Positions 1 through 7,416 of a DNA stretch of 64,000 nt are shown here, one piece after another; position 1 is the stretch's first letter; the number at the start of each line of letters is the position of its first letter. The notes below the pieces were generated by a model, which did no database searches, was not told where the DNA came from, and was given only the letters and a program-made list of their open reading frames with translations. A program made the translations under genes and the position numbers. This DNA comes from Thioclava arctica (lineage in GTDB: Bacteria > Pseudomonadota > Alphaproteobacteria > Rhodobacterales > Rhodobacteraceae), in NCBI RefSeq assembly GCF_040892615.1, contig NZ_JBFRYC010000008.1, positions 62,001 through 126,000 of the forward strand, written 5' to 3'.

Positions 1-1128
1 GACCTGCTTGGATAACTCCAACAGCTGGGCATCTTCGACCAATGAGGTCTTGGGCACCAGTTCCGCCGCCGACACGCCCGGCACACGAATCGCCATCGCG
101 CGCCAGAAGCCGTAGATCAGCCCCGGATCGGGTTTGGCATAGCTGACGCGCAGCAGCCGCCAAGTGCTTTCGAGACCCGCTTTGGCTGGCGCGCATCCCC
201 AGCGCGCAATGCCGCGGCGCGCATCGAAGGGGCGGCAGATGTGATCGGGGAAACGCTCGGGCGCGCCCTCACGCACGCGCCAAGGATAAATCCGGTGACC
301 CGCCAGCAGGATCACCCCGTTATCGGCGGCCTGCGCGGCCTCAAACGCGGTGGGGCTGGTGTGATCATGCGGGCGCAGCAGGTCGGTGACATCGAGGATC
401 AACACCGCCGCCGCCTTGGCAAAAAAGCGCCATTTGACGATCTCAAACACCAGCGCCTCGCCCAAGGGGGCGCGCCAGGGATCGGGGGCGGGCGGCTCCA
501 TCCGGTCTTTGCCCGGCGCGTCGGGAGCCAAAAAGACGTGCGATTCGGGGCCTTGATCGGGCTTGCCCAACGGCAGGTCACTTTCCAGCAGCACGACCGG
601 CAGATCCAACTCGCGCAGATGCATCCCCTTTTGCAGCGTCTTGGCAAAATCAGCGGGGCTGCCAGCAGGGCTATCGGGCGGGGCGCGGTTCAAGATCACC
701 GCCCCCGTTGCCCCATGGTGATCGTGATGCCAGCTTAGCCAATCCAGCACAGTTTCGACGCTTTCCTCAAGGCGCTGGCCAAACAGGCAGTTGCGCCCCT
801 CAAAAATATCCCAATCGGGCGCGGCGGGGGTGAGCGGCATCAGCACCTGTTCGCTATCATCGCCGCGCAGCGCGATCTGGGCGGGGCCGGGGGCGTCGGG
901 GGCCAGCACGGTCATCGTGGCCCCTGCGACGCCGCGCGCCTCGATCAGACGGGCGGCACCGGCGATTGGCGTGTCGATGAACTGCTCGGGGGCTGAGGGG
1001 CGGGCGAAAAAGGCGCGCATCTGCGGGGTGCCATCTTGCATCCAGCCCACCGTATCCAGCAGCGCAGGGCCAGTCCCGATGCCAGCCTGTGAGTGCATCT
1101 TTCGCCGGATCACGCGGTGCTCGCCCAT
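1..1128 (-). CDS. Conserved hypothetical protein, possibly glycosyltransferase-like (3' end outside window)
   Basis: An open frame of 376 codons runs from an ATG at 1128 off the left edge of the window, so the C-terminus is missing. The start is supported by an AGAGG ribosome site a few bases upstream. The protein begins MGEHRVIRRKMHSQ. Around residues 110-140 it has an E-x-VLDWLSWHHDHHGATGAVILN stretch, and later AAVLILDVTDLL. These loosely recall glycosyltransferases of the GT2/GT92 type (an E-x-WL-x-H motif, then an acidic DxD-like segment), but the match is weak and I cannot name a function. Codon use and G+C look like the neighbours. No partner gene is visible on this side. Confidence 0.7.
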   Translation of the reverse strand, partial: MGEHRVIRRKMHSQAGIGTGPALLDTVGWMQDGTPQMRAFFARPSAPEQFIDTPIAGAARLIEARGVAGATMTVLAPDAPGPAQIALRGDDSEQVLMPLTPAAPDWDIFEGRNCLFGQRLEESVETVLDWLSWHHDHHGATGAVILNRAPPDSPAGSPADFAKTLQKGMHLRELDLPVVLLESDLPLGKPDQGPESHVFLAPDAPGKDRMEPPAPDPWRAPLGEALVFEIVKWRFFAKAAAVLILDVTDLLRPHDHTSPTAFEAAQAADNGVILLAGHRIYPWRVREGAPERFPDHICRPFDARRGIARWGCAPAKAGLESTWRLLRVSYAKPDPGLIYGFWRAMAIRVPGVSAAELVPKTSLVEDAQLLELSKQV

Positions 1129-1500
1129 AAAAACCTCTTGCTCGACTTTATGCTGTCCTAACATGCGCATGTGCTGTCGCGAAGCCCGCGCTTTGGGTGT
1201 GGGGCATGTGTTTTATGTGAATTTGGCAGCGCCGCGGTCAAGACGGCGGCAGAATAAAGGTATTTCTGCGCAGCTTGCGGGACGGGTGCGACAGGCACTC
1301 CAGCCCGGCGCAAGTTTGCGGGCGTCAAAGGCGCGTGGCGCGAGGCTGAAGCTGCGACATTGCGCCGCGCTCTGGGCGAGAATTGCGCCGCGTTTCCATG
1401 GATTTGCAAGAAAACTGGGGAAATCTCACGCAGGGCTCACTCCACTCTGTCAGAAACGTGACCCGCGGAACAGTTTGTCGCAGTTTCATCCGCGTGGTTT
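1129..1500. other. Intergenic region without a recognisable gene
   Basis: This stretch of about 370 bases separates the left-edge gene from the small-RNA promoter at 1501. Short open frames exist on both strands, but none has a ribosome site or a recognisable product. It presumably holds the promoter of the left-edge gene. Confidence 0.5.
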
Positions 1501-1529
1501 TTGACATAAATCAATCTCAGCACAGAGAT
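1501..1529 (+). promoter_or_regulatory. Sigma-70-type promoter of the candidate small RNA
   Basis: TTGACA at 1501-1506 and AGAGAT at 1524-1529 are separated by 17 bases, a near-consensus vegetative promoter. Transcription would start near 1536, just before a structured segment that ends in a strong terminator. Confidence 0.55.
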
Positions 1530-1535
1530 ACTCCC

Positions 1536-1671
1536 ATATCAATCAGTGCATCGGGTCCTAGATCTCCCAATCGCGGCTTCGGCCAATTGGACCCGATCAG
1601 AGGATAGACGTTCTCCCTTGTCTTTCCCCTAAATGCGCCGCGGGTCTCCCTCCCGCGGCGCTTTAATTTTT
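1536..1671 (+). ncRNA. Candidate trans-acting small RNA of about 135 nt
   Basis: The segment lies between a good promoter (1501-1529) and a strong intrinsic terminator: stem 1635-1644 with 1652-1661, then a T-rich run from 1662. It has no convincing reading frame. A second stem pairs ATCGGGTCC (1550-1558) with GGACCCGAT (1589-1597). Four CTCCC motifs, near 1530, 1563, 1612 and in the terminator loop, are pyrimidine-rich anti-Shine-Dalgarno-like seeds, as in Rhodobacter small RNAs of the CcsR type. It is not 6S, 4.5S, tmRNA or RNase P RNA as far as I can see. The start is inferred from the promoter and the function is unknown. Confidence 0.5.
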
Positions 1672-1913
1672 CTCAAGGCTGTTGATCCGGGTGATGCGTG
1701 ATGCGTGGCGCACGAGGGGAAGTCCTAACGGATTGTTTGAAAACCGTCTCAAGTGCGCCCCGCCCTCTGTCATTGACGCATCAGTGGAAACAGTGATCGA
1801 GACACGCGCAGTTTCAGGGGGAGGGTGGCAGACTCGTTGCTCAACGGGAGTGTTATCAACGAGAGTCTCGCTGGATTTGCCGCAAACTGACGGCACCTTT
1901 GACAACTTCATAG
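1672..1913. other. Intergenic region, no gene recognised
   Basis: About 240 bases between the small-RNA terminator and the antitoxin-like remnant. I see no ribosome site followed by a credible frame. With the flanking remnant it looks like decayed sequence. Confidence 0.4.
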
Positions 1914-2090
1914 CTAGAGCGCCATGGAGTAGTCTTTTCCAACGGCGTGCCAAGCGAAAGCCTGTGTCCGGGAGATCAGGCGCTGGACGCGATCCCGAAG
2001 CCTGCGCTGAATGAGATTTCCAAGCTATTCAATGTCTCGCGCAGGGATTTGGGCAAATTGAGCGTCTCGCCAAAAACAATCGCGTCTTGA
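1914..2090 (+). pseudogene. Remnant resembling an Xre/MbcA/ParS-type antitoxin
   Basis: A 58-codon frame opens after a TAG at 1911 and stops at 2088-2090. It contains ALDAIPKPALNEISKL followed by FNVSRRDLGKLSVSPKTIAS. This resembles the N-terminal helix-turn-helix of Xre/MbcA/ParS-type antitoxins, where family members typically read like IPxxALDxLAxxLGLSRxxLAxLLGISPRT. The frame ends exactly where the conserved arginine-rich continuation is expected, it has no good start codon, and no RES-domain toxin follows. I read it as a truncated, dead antitoxin gene. The similarity is from memory. Confidence 0.3.
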
Positions 2091-2140
2091 TCAATCGCGC
2101 GGCTCTTTACGGCTGACTCTCAGGTGCCTGCGCCCATGAA

Positions 2141-2168
2141 AAAGCCCTCCCGAAATGGGGAGGGCTTT
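2141..2168 (-). terminator. Intrinsic terminator of infC
   Basis: A perfect 11-bp stem pairs AAAGCCCTCCC (2141-2151) with its complement (2158-2168) around a 6-base loop. On the minus strand it is followed by a T run, 24 bases past the infC stop codon. Confidence 0.85.
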
Positions 2169-2191
2169 GTCGATTTCAGACTGGATCGGTC

Positions 2192-2734
2192 TTAGCGCGT
2201 CGAGCCGATCATCATCACCATCTGGCGGCCCTCAAGACGGGGCATCGATTCAACCTTGCCCAACTCGCCTACATCGTCGCGTACGCGGTTGAGCAGCTCG
2301 AGGCCAAGGTTCTGGTGTGCCATCTCGCGGCCCCGGAAGCGCAGGGTGACTTTCACCTTGTCGCCATTTTCGAGGAACTTGATCACGTTGCGCATTTTCA
2401 CTTCGTAATCATGCACATCGGTGCCGGGCCGGAACTTGACCTCTTTGATCTCGATGATCTTTTGCTTTTTGCGGGCTTCGGCTTCGCGCTTTTGCTGTTC
2501 ATATTTGAACTTGCCAAAATCCATGATTTTGCAGACCGGCGGGTCGGCATTGGGAGAGATTTCCACCAAGTCGAGACCGGCCTCTTCGGCCATGCTCATC
2601 GCTTCGCGCGGCGTCACAACGCCGACATTCTCGCCCTCTGCCCCAATCAGGCGAATTTCGTTCGAACGGATACGGCCATTGACACGGGGTCCGGTGTCGC
2701 GGGTCGGCGGGGCGTTATGCGGTCTGCGGGCTAT
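2192..2734 (-). CDS. infC: Translation initiation factor IF-3
   Basis: IF-3 binds the 30S subunit, prevents premature 50S joining and checks start-codon/initiator-tRNA pairing. The 180-residue protein has the N-terminal domain with RIRSNEIRLIGAEGENVGVV and EAGLDLVEISPNADPPVCKI, a lysine-rich linker, and the C-terminal domain ending RLEGRQMVMMIGSTR. The frame has no ATG or GTG upstream of codon 40, which would cut away half the N-domain. The family-typical N-terminus ARRPHNAPP follows an ATA at 2734-2732, and AGAAGGA lies at proper distance upstream. I therefore place the start at ATA. Rare start codons (AUU in E. coli) are known to mediate infC autoregulation. A promoter lies at 2775-2803 and a terminator follows the gene. 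Confidence 0.93.
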   Translation of the reverse strand: MARRPHNAPPTRDTGPRVNGRIRSNEIRLIGAEGENVGVVTPREAMSMAEEAGLDLVEISPNADPPVCKIMDFGKFKYEQQKREAEARKKQKIIEIKEVKFRPGTDVHDYEVKMRNVIKFLENGDKVKVTLRFRGREMAHQNLGLELLNRVRDDVGELGKVESMPRLEGRQMVMMIGSTR

Positions 2735-2774
2735 GGTGGGAATCCTTCTGTAGCCAATATGATTTCAGGCGCAA

Positions 2775-2803
2775 AACATAGTCCTACGCGCCTTGGCTTT
2801 CAA
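2775..2803 (-). promoter_or_regulatory. Probable infC promoter
   Basis: On the minus strand TTGAAA (2803-2798) and TATGTT (2780-2775) are separated by exactly 17 bases, about 40 bases ahead of the infC start. Seen in sequence; activity is inferred. Confidence 0.45.
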
Positions 2804-2977
2804 CCGCAAAGCGTTGGGAACCGGGCTGCAGGGATGCGCGTTGTCAAGATTGGCGGGTTTGCGCGCGCAGAGCGGTGGGAAACCGGCCCGTTTTGGGAGG
2901 TTGCGTTTGGCAATCTTAGCGCGCTGACATAAGTAGGTGCATAATATTAGTGTCAGTTGAGTAAGAGGGATTTCACC

Positions 2978-3841
2978 ATGAATAAGAATGTAGGCTATGC
3001 TATTGCGGCCATTGTGATCGTTGCGGCCGTTGCCGTTTTTGTCACCACTTCGCAAAATCCGATGCCCCCCGCCGCGCCAGAGGCGCAGACGAACGGGCAA
3101 ACAACGCCCGGCTCAGTGATCGACGGCGCCAAACAGGCCGTTGGCGATGCCGCGCAATCCACCAAAGATGGCGTGAATGCAGCGGTTGATGCCACCAGTG
3201 AGGCGGCGCAATCGGCGGCTGACGGGGCAAAAACGGCAGTGGATGCGGCCAAGACGGCTGCGGATAAGGCGGCTGCGGCTGCGGGCGATGCCTCGCAAGC
3301 GGCCAGCGATGCCGCCAAGGCCACGGTTGATGCCGCAACGCAAAGCGCCACGGATGCCGCCAGTGAGGCAGCCGATGCCGCAACGCAAGCTGCGCAAGCC
3401 GCTACTGATGCCGCCAATGCCGCCGCCAACGCGGCCTCGCAAGCGACGGTGAATGCCGATGATTCGGTGACCGAGGGAGCCGCAAGTGCTGCCACATCTG
3501 CCGCCGAAGCCGCCACCAACGCCGCCAATGCGGCTGCAGATGCGGCCTCGGCTGCGACCAATGCGGCGGAAACCGCATCGCAAACCGCTAATGACACCGC
3601 CGCCAATGCGCAAAGCAATGCCGCAGCGACCGGCGAGGGCGCGGTGCCCGGTGTGATGGATGCCGCCAAGGCGCTCACGGTTGACGGGTTTGACGCCGAT
3701 ATGGTCGAGAAGATGATTGACGACTCGGCGCTGCCTGCTGCGACCAAGATGCCGCTCAAAACCGCCGTTGAAAGTGCGCGCAACAATCCCGCTTTGGTGA
3801 AGGGCGTGCTGGATCAGGTGCGCTCGGCTTTGGGCATGTAA
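2978..3841 (+). CDS. Alanine-rich membrane-anchored repeat protein, function unknown
   Basis: The 287-residue protein has one N-terminal membrane segment (about residues 5-23, VGYAIAAIVIVAAVAVFVTT). About 180 residues of low-complexity Ala/Asp/Thr/Asn follow, built from AADAA- and AATNAA-like units predicted to form a long amphipathic helix. The C-terminal 60 residues are compact and non-repetitive (from VMDAAKALTVDGFDADM). The start is the ATG at 2978 with AAGAGGGA seven bases upstream, not the TTG at 2957. The long helix resembles LEA- or apolipoprotein-type segments, but I do not recognise a family. With one anchor it probably lies in the periplasm. Many antisense open frames here are by-products of the GC-rich repeat. 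Confidence 0.8.
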   Translation: MNKNVGYAIAAIVIVAAVAVFVTTSQNPMPPAAPEAQTNGQTTPGSVIDGAKQAVGDAAQSTKDGVNAAVDATSEAAQSAADGAKTAVDAAKTAADKAAAAAGDASQAASDAAKATVDAATQSATDAASEAADAATQAAQAATDAANAAANAASQATVNADDSVTEGAASAATSAAEAATNAANAAADAASAATNAAETASQTANDTAANAQSNAAATGEGAVPGVMDAAKALTVDGFDADMVEKMIDDSALPAATKMPLKTAVESARNNPALVKGVLDQVRSALGM

Positions 3842-3869
3842 CGCCCCCGCTGTCTATTGCGAAACCAAG

Positions 3870-3899
3870 CCCCGCGCAATTCAGGTTGCGCGGGGTTTT
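3870..3899 (+). terminator. Intrinsic terminator after the Ala-rich gene
   Basis: CCCCGCGCAA (3870-3879) pairs perfectly with TTGCGCGGGG (3886-3895) and is followed by TTTT, 28 bases after the stop codon. Confidence 0.85.
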
Positions 3900-3974
3900 C
3901 CGTTTTAGCGAGGGTGCGCGCAGGAACGTGTCAGGCTTGGCGCGCGTTGTCCTATGACAGCAAAGGAGAGCCCC

Positions 3975-4655
3975 ATGACACATGACCTAACCTTGCAATC
4001 GCGCGCATCCGTCACCCACGACACCCATCACCTACGTTTCAAGCGCCCGAAAGACCTGTCGTGCACTCCCGGTCAGGCGGTCGATCTGAGCTTGATGCGC
4101 GAGGGTTGGCGCGATGAGGCCCGCCCGTTCACGCCCGTCAATGGCAGCGAGGGCAACACGCTGGATTTCATTATCAAAAGCTATCCTGACCATGAGAGCG
4201 TCACGGCGCAAATCGCGACGCTGCAGCCGGGCGAAAAGGTGCAAATCTCGGACCCGTGGGGCGCTATTCATGATGCTGGCCCCGGCACGTTCATCGCGGG
4301 CGGCGCAGGAATCACGCCCTTCATCGCAATCCTGCGCGCGCGCCTGTTGCGTGAGGGGACATTGGGCGGGTCGACCCTGATTTTCTCCAACAAAACCGAG
4401 GCCGACATCATCTTGCGTAAAGAGTTCGAGGCGATGGAGGGGCTGGAAACGATCTGGCTTGTCACGGATGAGGCCAATCCGGGGCCGGGTGTGCAAAACG
4501 AAAAGATTGACCGCCATTTCCTGCGCAATCACGCAACCGCCGCCAACGCGCCGTTCTATATCTGCGGTCCGGATGCGATGGTCGATGATATCGAGGAAAT
4601 GTTGATTTCTTTCGGCATCGCCAAGTCAGATATCATTCGCGAGGATTTCAGCTAA
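3975..4655 (+). CDS. FAD/NAD(P)-binding oxidoreductase (flavodoxin reductase-like)
   Basis: A 226-residue ferredoxin-NADP reductase fold without an attached [2Fe-2S] domain. The FAD half includes EARPFTPVN and the nucleotide half includes FIAGGAGITPFIAIL and FYICGPDAMVDDI. The carboxyl end is REDFS. ATG 3975 is chosen because AAAGGAGAG lies seven bases upstream; an upstream ATG at 3954 has no such site. It presumably passes electrons between NAD(P)H and a small redox carrier. It is convergent with the fpr-like gene at 4689, so the window carries two different flavoprotein reductases next to a P450 gene, though nothing shows they work together. Confidence 0.85.
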   Translation: MTHDLTLQSRASVTHDTHHLRFKRPKDLSCTPGQAVDLSLMREGWRDEARPFTPVNGSEGNTLDFIIKSYPDHESVTAQIATLQPGEKVQISDPWGAIHDAGPGTFIAGGAGITPFIAILRARLLREGTLGGSTLIFSNKTEADIILRKEFEAMEGLETIWLVTDEANPGPGVQNEKIDRHFLRNHATAANAPFYICGPDAMVDDIEEMLISFGIAKSDIIREDFS

Positions 4656-4688
4656 GGGCGCGAAAAGGGCCGACCGCCTGAGTCCGAC

Positions 4689-5507
4689 CTAGATGCCCTC
4701 GCCGACGAATGCCTTTTCGACCACATATTCGCGCGGCTCGGAATTGGCGCCTTCGCGCAGTCCGAACCCTTCAAGCACGGCCATTACGTCCTTGTTGAAC
4801 GCAAGGCTGCCACAGACCATTGCGCGGTCGGTGGCCGGGTCCATCGGCGCGATGCCGAGATCCTTGAACACCTTGCCGTTCTCCAAGTTCGTGGTGATGC
4901 GGCCCATATGGGGGAATTCTTCGCGCGTGGTGGTGGGGTAGTATTTCAACTTGCCTTCGACCATCTCGCCGATCAGCTCGTCATTGACGAGGTTCTCAAC
5001 CAGTTGGCGACCATATTCCAGCTCTTCGATGGTGCGGCAGGTATGCATCATCACCACCTCGTCGAATTTCTCATAAGTCTCAGGGTCGCGCATCAGCGAG
5101 GCAAAGGGCGCAATCCCGGTGCCAGTGGCCAGAAACCACACCCGCTTGCCCGGCAGTAGCGCGTCATGCACCAGCGTGCCCACGGGCTTGGGGCGCAGGA
5201 TGACCTCGTCCCCCGGCTGGATATGTTGCAGCTTTGAGGTCAGCGGCCCATCGGGCACCTTGATCGAATAAAACTCCAGCTCCTCGTCCCAGTTGGGCGA
5301 GGCGATGGAATAGGCGCGCAGCAAGGGTTTGCCATTATCGCCCATCAGCCCGATCATCACGAACTCACCCGAGCGAAAGCGCAGGCTTTGCGGGCGGCTC
5401 ACGCGAAAGGAAAACAGCCGGTCGGTCCAATGGGTGACCTCGGTCACGGTCTGGGCATCGGGCAGGGTTTTGACCTTGGGAATCTCGTTCACGGCACTCT
5501 CGTTCAT
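4689..5507 (-). CDS. fpr: Ferredoxin--NADP+ reductase
   Basis: A 272-residue bacterial plant-type FNR. It carries the FAD-binding RAYSIASP motif (arginine and tyrosine contact FAD), the KPVGTL loop, the NADP-binding WFLATGTGIAPFASL segment, and a C-terminal YVVEKAFVGEGI of the kind that stacks on the flavin in subclass I bacterial enzymes. The reaction moves electrons between NADPH and ferredoxin or flavodoxin in the cytoplasm. In Rhodobacter relatives Fpr is linked to oxidative-stress defence. The gene stands alone, between a convergent reductase and the P450 gene on the same strand 180 bases away. It is a plausible electron donor for that P450 through a ferredoxin encoded elsewhere. Confidence 0.93.
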   Translation of the reverse strand: MNESAVNEIPKVKTLPDAQTVTEVTHWTDRLFSFRVSRPQSLRFRSGEFVMIGLMGDNGKPLLRAYSIASPNWDEELEFYSIKVPDGPLTSKLQHIQPGDEVILRPKPVGTLVHDALLPGKRVWFLATGTGIAPFASLMRDPETYEKFDEVVMMHTCRTIEELEYGRQLVENLVNDELIGEMVEGKLKYYPTTTREEFPHMGRITTNLENGKVFKDLGIAPMDPATDRAMVCGSLAFNKDVMAVLEGFGLREGANSEPREYVVEKAFVGEGI

Positions 5508-5686
5508 GGCTCAGGATTTAAAATCGCAATACAACTTATCGGGTCCGGATACGGGGTTTCCCGCTCGGTCTTCCTTGATCTGGCGCAAACCTCGCCAGAA
5601 CCCCGGTGATAGCGGGGAAATGCCGCAGGGAAAAGCGTTTGGCGCGAAACAGTATTCGCAAGCGCGCGTTGCGGATGGAAATCCGT

Positions 5687-6865
5687 TCAGTAGCGCAGGT
5701 TCAGCGCCTCCAGCCCGTGAAAATGATACAGATCGCCATAAAGCGGCGGCTGGGCCAAGCGCATCGCGGGCAGGCGTGCGAACAGGATCGGCAGGGCGAT
5801 GCGCATCTCAAGACGCGCGAGCGGTGCGCCAATACAGAAATGCGTCCCCGCCCCGAACGAGAAATTGGTCTTGACGGGGCGCGTGGGATTGAACGCGTTG
5901 GGACGGTCCCAGGTGTCGGGGTCGCGATTGGCCCCGGCCAGCAGCAGCCCGATCTGAGTGCCCGCCTTGATCACCTCACCCTGAAAGCTGACATCTTCAT
6001 AGGCCCAGCGGGTGAACAGATGGAGCGGCGGATCAAACCGCAGGATTTCTTCCAGTGTGCCATCGACGCGATCCTCGCTCAGCAGCGGCGCATCGCGCTG
6101 CTCCAGCAGGGTTTTCACGCCATTTCCAATGGTATGCACAGTCGCCTCATGCCCGGCATTAAGCAGCAAGACCACTGTTGCGATCAACTCATCGCGGCTC
6201 AGATGGGTGCCGTCTTCCTGCACCGCGATCAGACCCGATAGCAGATCATCGCCGGGCGCTTTGCGCCGTGTCTCGATCAGCGCGCTCAGATAGTCGGTGA
6301 AAGCCTGCGCGGCTTGCGTGGCCTCGGCCTCTAGCACGTCATTGCGGCGCGCCTGATACATCTGCACCATCGCATTGGACCACGCCAGCAGATCGGGCGC
6401 ATCGGTTTCGGGCACGCCAAGCAGCCGCGCGATCACGATCACGGGCAGGGGCTTGGCAAAATACTCCAGCAGATCACCGCCACCATCGGGCATGTCGTCA
6501 ATCAGGCGATGACACAGCGCGGTGATATCGGGCGCAAGTGCCGCGATCCGCCCTGAGGTAAAGGCGCGCACCACCAAACGGCGCAAGCGCGTATGGTGCG
6601 GGGCCTCAAGTTCCAGCATCGAATGGCGCTCAAGCGCGTAAAACGCTTCAAGATGGGGCGGTGTGGGGCGAGCATGTTCTGCCGGGATTTCGCGCCCCAA
6701 ACGGCGATCGCGCAGCGCCGCGCCCACAACAACCGCGCGCGCCGTGACGGGCATCTTGTAATGGGACCAATGCACGAACGGGCCGGCCGCGCGCACACGG
6801 TCATAAAACGGATAGGGGTTTTGCACGAATTCCGCATCCAGCGGCGATTGGGTCAGGGTCTGCAT
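5687..6865 (-). CDS. Cytochrome P450 monooxygenase
   Basis: A 392-residue soluble bacterial P450. The I-helix oxygen-activation motif is LLNAGHEATVHT, the K-helix ExxR is EEILR, and the heme loop is FSFGAGTHFCIGAPLARLE with Cys344 as thiolate ligand. The start MQTLTQSPLD at 6865 has GGAG six bases upstream; a 30-codon extension to 6955 has no support. Such enzymes need a ferredoxin and a reductase. An fpr-like gene lies downstream on the same strand but no ferredoxin is encoded nearby. The substrate cannot be read from sequence. The gene is divergent from the GNAT gene. Confidence 0.92.
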   Translation of the reverse strand: MQTLTQSPLDAEFVQNPYPFYDRVRAAGPFVHWSHYKMPVTARAVVVGAALRDRRLGREIPAEHARPTPPHLEAFYALERHSMLELEAPHHTRLRRLVVRAFTSGRIAALAPDITALCHRLIDDMPDGGGDLLEYFAKPLPVIVIARLLGVPETDAPDLLAWSNAMVQMYQARRNDVLEAEATQAAQAFTDYLSALIETRRKAPGDDLLSGLIAVQEDGTHLSRDELIATVVLLLNAGHEATVHTIGNGVKTLLEQRDAPLLSEDRVDGTLEEILRFDPPLHLFTRWAYEDVSFQGEVIKAGTQIGLLLAGANRDPDTWDRPNAFNPTRPVKTNFSFGAGTHFCIGAPLARLEMRIALPILFARLPAMRLAQPPLYGDLYHFHGLEALNLRY

Positions 6866-6975
6866 ATCGGCTCCAGTTGCATGGCCCCAATTGGCCCGAG
6901 ACGCCCGCCTGTTGCAAGCCTCGCGCTTGCACTTTGGCGTCTGCCGCGCCACCAATAAGCGCAGCGGAGGATATC

Positions 6976-7416
6976 ATGGTTCAGATCACCCAAATCACGC
7001 CCAACGATCGCGCCGACTGGGAGCCGTTGTTTCGCGGCTATTGCACGTTTTACAAAAGCGCCCCCGAACCCGCGCTCGACACGGTCTGGGACTGGCTTTG
7101 CGATGAACACAGCGCGCTGCGGGGCGCGTTGGCGCGTGCGCCTGATGGCACCGCACTTGGCCTGGTGCATTGGGAGGTGATCTTGCGCCCGCTCAAGGGA
7201 CAGCGCTTGTGCTACATCCATGATTTGTTCGCCAGCCCAGAGGCGCGCGGTCAAGGCGTCGGGCGCGCGTTTATCGAGCATGTACAAGACGCGGCGCGCA
7301 AGGGCGGTATTGAAGCGGTGCGCCTTGCCACGCAAGAGGGCAACGCCACCGCGCGCAAGCTATATGACCGTTTCGCGCCGGCATCCGATTTCATCCTCTA
7401 TACCTTCCCGCTCTAG
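6976..7416 (+). CDS. GNAT family N-acetyltransferase
   Basis: A 146-residue acetyltransferase of the GNAT fold. The acetyl-CoA pyrophosphate loop is visible as SPEARGQGVGRAFIEH (Q/R-x-x-G-x-G pattern), preceded by the beta-4 strand CYIHDLFA and followed by VRLATQEGNATARKLYDRF. ATG 6976 has GGAGGA at good distance, so the longer frame starting at 6877 is not used. The acceptor is unknown. The stop codon TAG is followed directly by the ATG of the sensor kinase gene, so the two are probably co-transcribed, although no functional link is evident. Confidence 0.88.
   Translation: MVQITQITPNDRADWEPLFRGYCTFYKSAPEPALDTVWDWLCDEHSALRGALARAPDGTALGLVHWEVILRPLKGQRLCYIHDLFASPEARGQGVGRAFIEHVQDAARKGGIEAVRLATQEGNATARKLYDRFAPASDFILYTFPL

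Noticed and set aside
2995..3786. Long minus-strand frame opposite the Ala-rich gene
   Set aside because: A repetitive Ala/Ser product caused by the repeat on the other strand; no start signals or family similarity.
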